This document shows positions 32,128 to 33,500 of a stretch of DNA of 33,500 nucleotides, one piece after another. Numbering within the stretch: position 1 is the stretch's first letter; every line of letters begins with the position of its first letter. Source of the DNA: Mesostigma viride (lineage: Eukaryota; Streptophyta; Mesostigmatophyceae; Mesostigmatales; Mesostigmataceae). The position numbers and the translations under genes are program-made. The notes beneath the pieces were generated by a model. It saw only the letters and a list, made by a program, of their open reading frames with translations. It was not told where the DNA came from and did not search any database. The DNA lies in assembly GCA_009746045.1 (NCBI GenBank), contig RPFO01000034.1:3105181-3138680 (forward strand), written 5' to 3'.

Positions 32128-32317
32128 CATGATTAATTACTTATTTAATAGACACGTGACTGCGCGTCACGTGAGCATTTATAAGTCCTCAGTGGGAGGG
32201 GAACATGGGATGGAATGGATGATGTAAGCTATCTAGGTCCTAGCTACAGGGTTGTGGGCACCACGGCCCGAATCGCTATGAATGCCATACGCGGTCACAC
32301 GCGAAGCCCCCACACTG
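32128..32317 (-). mobile_element. Family D element with 8-bp TSD
   Basis: This 190-bp insertion lies between two copies of ACTTGGGG (32120-32127 and 32318-32325). In its own (minus) sense it begins near GTGTGACCGCGTATGG and runs through CGGGCCGTGGTGCCCACAAC and CCTCCCACTGAGGACTTAT. It ends with CACGTGAC-GCGCA-GTCACGTG and an AT-rich tail (TTAAT-like). It matches 4499-4677 closely. The extra about 16 bases at its 5' end suggest that the 4.5-kb copy is slightly 5' truncated. Confidence 0.6.
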
Positions 32318-32419
32318 ACTTGGGGGTGGCCTCCTTCATCACTACTTGCCATCTATCCTTGCGTACCATGCATCTGCCTCCATATTACAGACAAATAAAC
32401 CAGGAGGCTGCCCGGGTGT

Positions 32420-33420
32420 GAGCCGGTCACGTCTAGTGTAGCACATCAGTGTCCATGCCGAGTCTATCACGAAAAGTCCACGGGTGGCGGCCCGGGCTGC
32501 CGCGCGCCCGGCCTGGGGCACGCCAGGTGAGGACATAACGCCCAGGCTGGGCGGGCTTGGTGCCAGCTAGTCTATCTGATGTGTCTACCTGATCTGTGCG
32601 GGCCAGGTGCCCGGCTAGGCCCAGGCGCCTGTGCCTAATGAGAATGTGGGAAACATAGGGCCTAGCGTACAAATCCTCATTACTAATGTGCAAACCAAAG
32701 GGGATGTTAAGGGCCGTGCCCAGCATCTTGGTGACGTTGCCGTCGAGTCGTTGCTCCAGCTCCTGCGTCATTGTCCAGGTCTCGGCGCCGTAGGTCAGGA
32801 TCGTCAGAATGACGACCTTGAAGAGGTCACGCTTGACGTCGGATCCCGGGTAGGGCAGGGTTGCTCCACCAGCGGCGGTGGTCATTAAGTTGCGCCCACG
32901 CCATGCCGATCCGTGACATTGTCAGGTCGTCCTCGCAGTCGGGAAGCCAACTGCCGAGCAGCTTGCAGCGGCCTGAAGTAGGGTATTTGACCTCGGTGTC
33001 GTCTAAGAGGCGGAGTGCGGGCGGGGGCCCTGCCATGCCGAGGCCGGCCAGGGCCTCCGTTTTGGGGCTGATTTCTAGACCAACCGCCCGACCGGGCCTC
33101 GAGCGCCAGGCAGTCCAGCCAAATTAGTAACTTGGGCAGACTCCGGCTGCTTGATGAGCGTGATATCGTCGTCGGCATAAATGAGGTCAGCTAGTAAATT
33201 CTGCTTGTTAGTCGGCCCCCCTTCCCCAAGCTCGTTCGTGATCACTAGGCCAGGGGCGCGGCCTGCAATGCTATAGCAGAGCGGCCGCACGTGCGTGGCG
33301 CATATTAACATAATCCACTACACGCAATAATATTAAACAGGTAGTAACGGTGACGGGACGCAACCCTGCCAGACGCCGTTCTGCAGTGGACATGGCGGGG
33401 TAAAGCCCGGTGTTGAGTGC
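32420..33420 (-). pseudogene. LINE copy with RT core, frameshifted
   Basis: The longest LINE remnant. Minus-strand landmarks in order: [14 protein letters not shown] then FNII (RT motif with QG and SPLLFN, split by a frameshift), ITNELGEGGPTNK, LLADLIYADDDITLIKQPES (catalytic YADD), LLGSWLPDCEDDLTMSRIGM with AWAQL, DLFKVVILTILTYGAETWTM, RRLGLAGHLARTDQVDT, and WTFRDRLGMDTDVLH at about 32433. At least three frame changes and stops make it dead. The 5' side is cut off at the (CCAT)n tract, within the RT coding region. These are reverse-transcriptase and post-RT regions of a non-LTR element; no endonuclease domain is in the window. Confidence 0.75.
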
Positions 33421-33423
33421 GCA

Positions 33424-33500
33424 CCATCCATCCATCCATCCATCCATCCATCCATCCATCCATCCATCCATCCATCCATCCATCCATCCATCCATCCATC
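33424..33500. repeat. (CCAT)n microsatellite, cut by window edge
   Basis: At least 19 perfect CCAT units run to the end of the window, so true length is unknown. It is the same tetranucleotide as at 4946-5963 but in the opposite orientation on the plus strand. It joins LINE sequence inside the RT coding region, not at the LINE 3' end. Confidence 0.95.

Overview
The window looks like nuclear DNA of a eukaryote. It holds minisatellite and microsatellite arrays, several decayed non-LTR retrotransposon (LINE) copies, short SINE-like retroposons with target-site duplications, textbook splice sites and a Kozak-type start, and no bacterial operons. The plant/alga-like LINE C-terminus near 0.2-0.6 kb and a duplicated domain ending in YWP near 30 kb fit an alga or other protist best. 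The species cannot be read from the sequence.

Layout. 0-4.1 kb: LINE and other repeat remnants plus a decayed GC-rich coding-like stretch. 4.1-4.75 kb: a SINE-like element (called family S here) split by a second one (family D). 4.95-5.96 kb: about 1 kb of (GGAT)n, which is the 3' tail of a minus-strand LINE copy at 5.96-6.9 kb. 6.9-8.4 kb: a second S copy, then another LINE copy that a third S copy has cut in two with a 10-bp target-site duplication. 8.4-8.56 kb: two small tandem repeats. 9.46-9.95 kb: a probable minus-strand gene or first exon of unknown function. 10.32-27.26 kb: one huge tandem array of a 39-bp unit, about 435 copies, filling half the window. 28.1-28.6 kb: a probable spliced minus-strand gene of unknown function. 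29.75-30.74 kb: the best-supported gene, a 328-residue protein with two copies of one domain. 31.3-32.3 kb: D and S fragments. 32.4-33.4 kb: the most informative LINE reverse-transcriptase remnant, ending in another (CCAT)n tract at the window edge.

There is no operon-like cooperation. The theme is repeat biology. A LINE with a CATC-type tail seems to have driven two short non-autonomous families, each ending in a small inverted repeat plus an AT-rich or pentanucleotide tail. Its own tail has grown into a kilobase microsatellite. Separately, a 39-bp minisatellite has expanded and been homogenised in its core while its two edges keep older variants. Families S and D and the organisation of the 39-bp array are the best candidates for something undescribed. 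Both families are named here for convenience, and no database search could be run.
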